Shown: positions 62,661 to 64,000 of the stretch, one piece after another | How the letters are laid out: each line of letters begins with the position of its first letter | How positions within the stretch are numbered: the first letter of the stretch is position 1 | Assembly (NCBI RefSeq): GCF_001905655.1 | Contig: NZ_JMHT01000008.1 | Location: 92,545 to 156,544, forward strand | From: Mycobacterium sp. ST-F2 | Lineage (GTDB): Bacteria > Actinomycetota > Actinomycetes > Mycobacteriales > Mycobacteriaceae | DNA length: 64,000 nt | Direction of reading: 5' to 3' | Notes under the pieces: model-generated | What the model was told of the DNA's origin: nothing | The model's database searches: none | What the model saw: only the letters and a program-made list of their open reading frames with translations | Made by a program: the position numbers and the translations under genes

Positions 62661-63787
62661 AATCTCTTGCAACAGAACTCATGGAGCGCCGTAGCGTTCT
62701 CATCAACGAAGCCCGCGCAATCGCCCAGCGCGGCGTAGACGCGAAACGCGACCTCACCGAAACAGAGCAATCCGACTTCGATCAGCGCATCGCAGACGCC
62801 AACGCACTCGAGGCCCGCGCCAAGGAGATTCACGACGGCGAGCAGCGCGCTCACGAACTCGACGAGTCGTTCCGCAACGTCACCGGCGCATACCCAGGGC
62901 AGCCCAGCGCATCCGGCTGCCCGTCTCTGCTGGTGTCCCGCGACAACATCGCCAAGCACGCCGAAGCACTGCGCGAAGGCCGCGTATTCGGCGCCGTCGA
63001 AGAAGGCCGCGCCCTGGTGCAGGTCAACCCGTCCGCCGCCAACGCGTTGGGGGGCCCGCAAGCATGGGCGCAGATCGGCCCACGCGAACCCCTGCACCTG
63101 ATCCGGTTCGCCGGCATCCCGGTGCAGACCCTTACCGGTGTGTCCGCAGTGATGCCCGCATTCACCCTGCCGGCCAGCGCCGCAGGGGTGAACGAGTCCA
63201 CCGCGCACGGCGAATACGACTCGGTGGTCGACGTGCCGCTGTCAGCGCTGCGGTACGGCCGCTGGACGGCAGTCTCGGCGGCCGCATCCCAGTTCGACAG
63301 CCTCAGCGGCATCGCCAACTTGCACAGCGTCGGTATCGCCAAGGACCTCGACAAAAAGGCCGTTGGCGATATCCAGACCGCCGCAGGCACTCCGGTGACC
63401 TACGCCGCCGACATCGCCGGCAACGTGCGTAAGAGCCTGCTGACCGTCTCGGCCGCGGTGCTCGTCCCGGTCGACCAGCTCGTCATCTTCGGCACCCCGG
63501 GCGACATCGCACTGCTCGGCGACACCACGCCCGCCAACGGCCCCGACGTCGGGTCTGTCACCGAGCGGTTCAACGGCGCACGGCTCTATGCCACCAACGA
63601 CGCCACCGCCGGCCAGGTGACCATCTTCGACCCGGCCTCGTTCCTCGTGTTCATGAGCCAACTGCAGTCGGCGTCAACCATCGACCCGAAGGACGGCAGC
63701 AACTCGTTCGGTTCGTGGCTGCACTCGACCGGCGTCGGCCAGGGCCTCACCGGCTCCGCGCAGGCCGTCGACACCGTCAGCCCGTAG
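62651..63787 (+). CDS. HK97-type major capsid protein
   Basis: 378 residues. The first 75 residues form the helical delta-like segment (SLATELMERRSVLINEARAI, LTETEQSDFDQRIADANALE). The capsid fold follows: GIPVQTLTGVSAVMPAFTLP, SVVDVPLSALRYGRWTAVSA, DKKAVGDIQTAAG, VFGTPGDIALL-type segment VDQLVIFGTPGDIALLG, and NGARLYATNDATAGQ. No separate protease or scaffold precedes it. ATG 62651 follows GGGAGGGG. Confidence 0.88.
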   Translation: MAMKSLATELMERRSVLINEARAIAQRGVDAKRDLTETEQSDFDQRIADANALEARAKEIHDGEQRAHELDESFRNVTGAYPGQPSASGCPSLLVSRDNIAKHAEALREGRVFGAVEEGRALVQVNPSAANALGGPQAWAQIGPREPLHLIRFAGIPVQTLTGVSAVMPAFTLPASAAGVNESTAHGEYDSVVDVPLSALRYGRWTAVSAAASQFDSLSGIANLHSVGIAKDLDKKAVGDIQTAAGTPVTYAADIAGNVRKSLLTVSAAVLVPVDQLVIFGTPGDIALLGDTTPANGPDVGSVTERFNGARLYATNDATAGQVTIFDPASFLVFMSQLQSASTIDPKDGSNSFGSWLHSTGVGQGLTGSAQAVDTVSP

Positions 63788-63996
63788 TGACTGATCCTCG
63801 TTTCGGTGCCGGTCCACCCGCAGACGACGGGTGGCCGGCAACCGACGAATGGGCCGACGACTGCGAGCAGCAAGCACAGTCGTGGACGAGCCGCATACAG
63901 AAGCAACTAGGCCACTGGTTCGGCACCGCCGAACGACCCGAGAACCAGACGAGCAATGATCAGAACCTGTGGATGAGCCTCGGCGAGGCGGCGTAG
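63787..63996 (+). CDS. small acidic protein after the capsid
   Basis: 69 residues from GTG 63787, sharing one base with the capsid stop (TAGTG). Acidic and Trp-rich (DGWPATDEWADDCEQQAQSW, HWFGTAERPEN). No family recognised; its place suggests a head-related or connector-associated role. Complete, ending 4 bases before the window end. Confidence 0.65.
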   Translation: MTDPRFGAGPPADDGWPATDEWADDCEQQAQSWTSRIQKQLGHWFGTAERPENQTSNDQNLWMSLGEAA

Positions 63997-64000
63997 GAAA

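Larger units (their letters stand above)
57140..64000. mobile_element. integrated phage-like element or satellite (left part)
   Basis: It starts at or inside the 3' half of tRNA-Leu, the likely attL, and runs past the window end. It contains an integrase, a repressor, an AlpA-like excisionase, a replication module and a capsid gene. The exact left boundary is inferred; the att core is probably within the tRNA 3' end (about 57140-57164). The right end is not in the window. Confidence 0.8.

Overview
The window is high-GC actinobacterial DNA, and its gene order points to a Mycobacterium/Mycolicibacterium-type organism, probably a rapid grower. The backbone follows the M. tuberculosis Rv1007c-Rv1031 neighbourhood as I remember it: metG, tatD, rpfB, ksgA, ispE, pks16, pth, rplY, lpqT, prsA, glmU, tRNA-Gln, a TetR gene, mfd, mazG, lpqU, eno, the FtsB-like gene, the DUF501 gene, ppx and kdp. 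Blocks that I do not recall at this place in M. tuberculosis interrupt it. Many genes start with GTG and overlap the preceding stop by 1 or 4 bases.

Left part (1-9.9 kb): a cut NDH-2-like oxidoreductase, a metG-gdhA unit, then tatD and the rpfB-ksgA-ispE cluster (cell-wall resuscitation, rRNA methylation, isoprenoid synthesis), with a hairpin in the rpfB leader. After the pks16-type acyl ligase comes an accessory patch (10.1-14.6 kb) with a frameshifted large LuxR-type ATPase regulator, a remnant of a second LuxR domain, and small unknown or secreted proteins. A strong convergent terminator closes it.

Middle (14.6-40 kb): pth-rplY, an SDR, an ECF transporter whose S-like membrane domain and two ATPases are fused in one chain beside EcfT, then lpqT, an ArsC-family gene, prsA, glmU, tRNA-Gln and a TetR gene. 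Next is a decarboxylase-like protein that has lost the PLP lysine, then mfd-mazG, a hydrolase/AraC divergent pair, an efeUOB iron-uptake operon behind a candidate IdeR box, and lpqU, eno, the division-protein gene, DUF501 and ppx.

40-57 kb: a tiny Cys/His-rich, metallothionein-like gene (32 codons), a secreted cutinase, and a collinear kdpFABCDE potassium operon that starts with an extra 27-residue membrane peptide and contains an enlarged KdpC. These are followed by an acyl-CoA ligase, a CoA transferase, an AurF-like diiron oxygenase behind a perfect palindrome, a YciI/DGPF protein with its ECF42-type sigma factor, and an EAL phosphodiesterase.

57.1-64 kb: an integrated element beside tRNA-Leu(TAA). 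It has a tyrosine integrase and repressor on the minus strand, a divergent AlpA-like excisionase, a tightly overlapping run of small genes, a RepA-like ATPase, and then directly an HK97-type capsid protein. No terminase, portal, protease or lysis gene is seen before the window ends, so a phiRv-like prophage or a capsid-carrying phage satellite are both possible.
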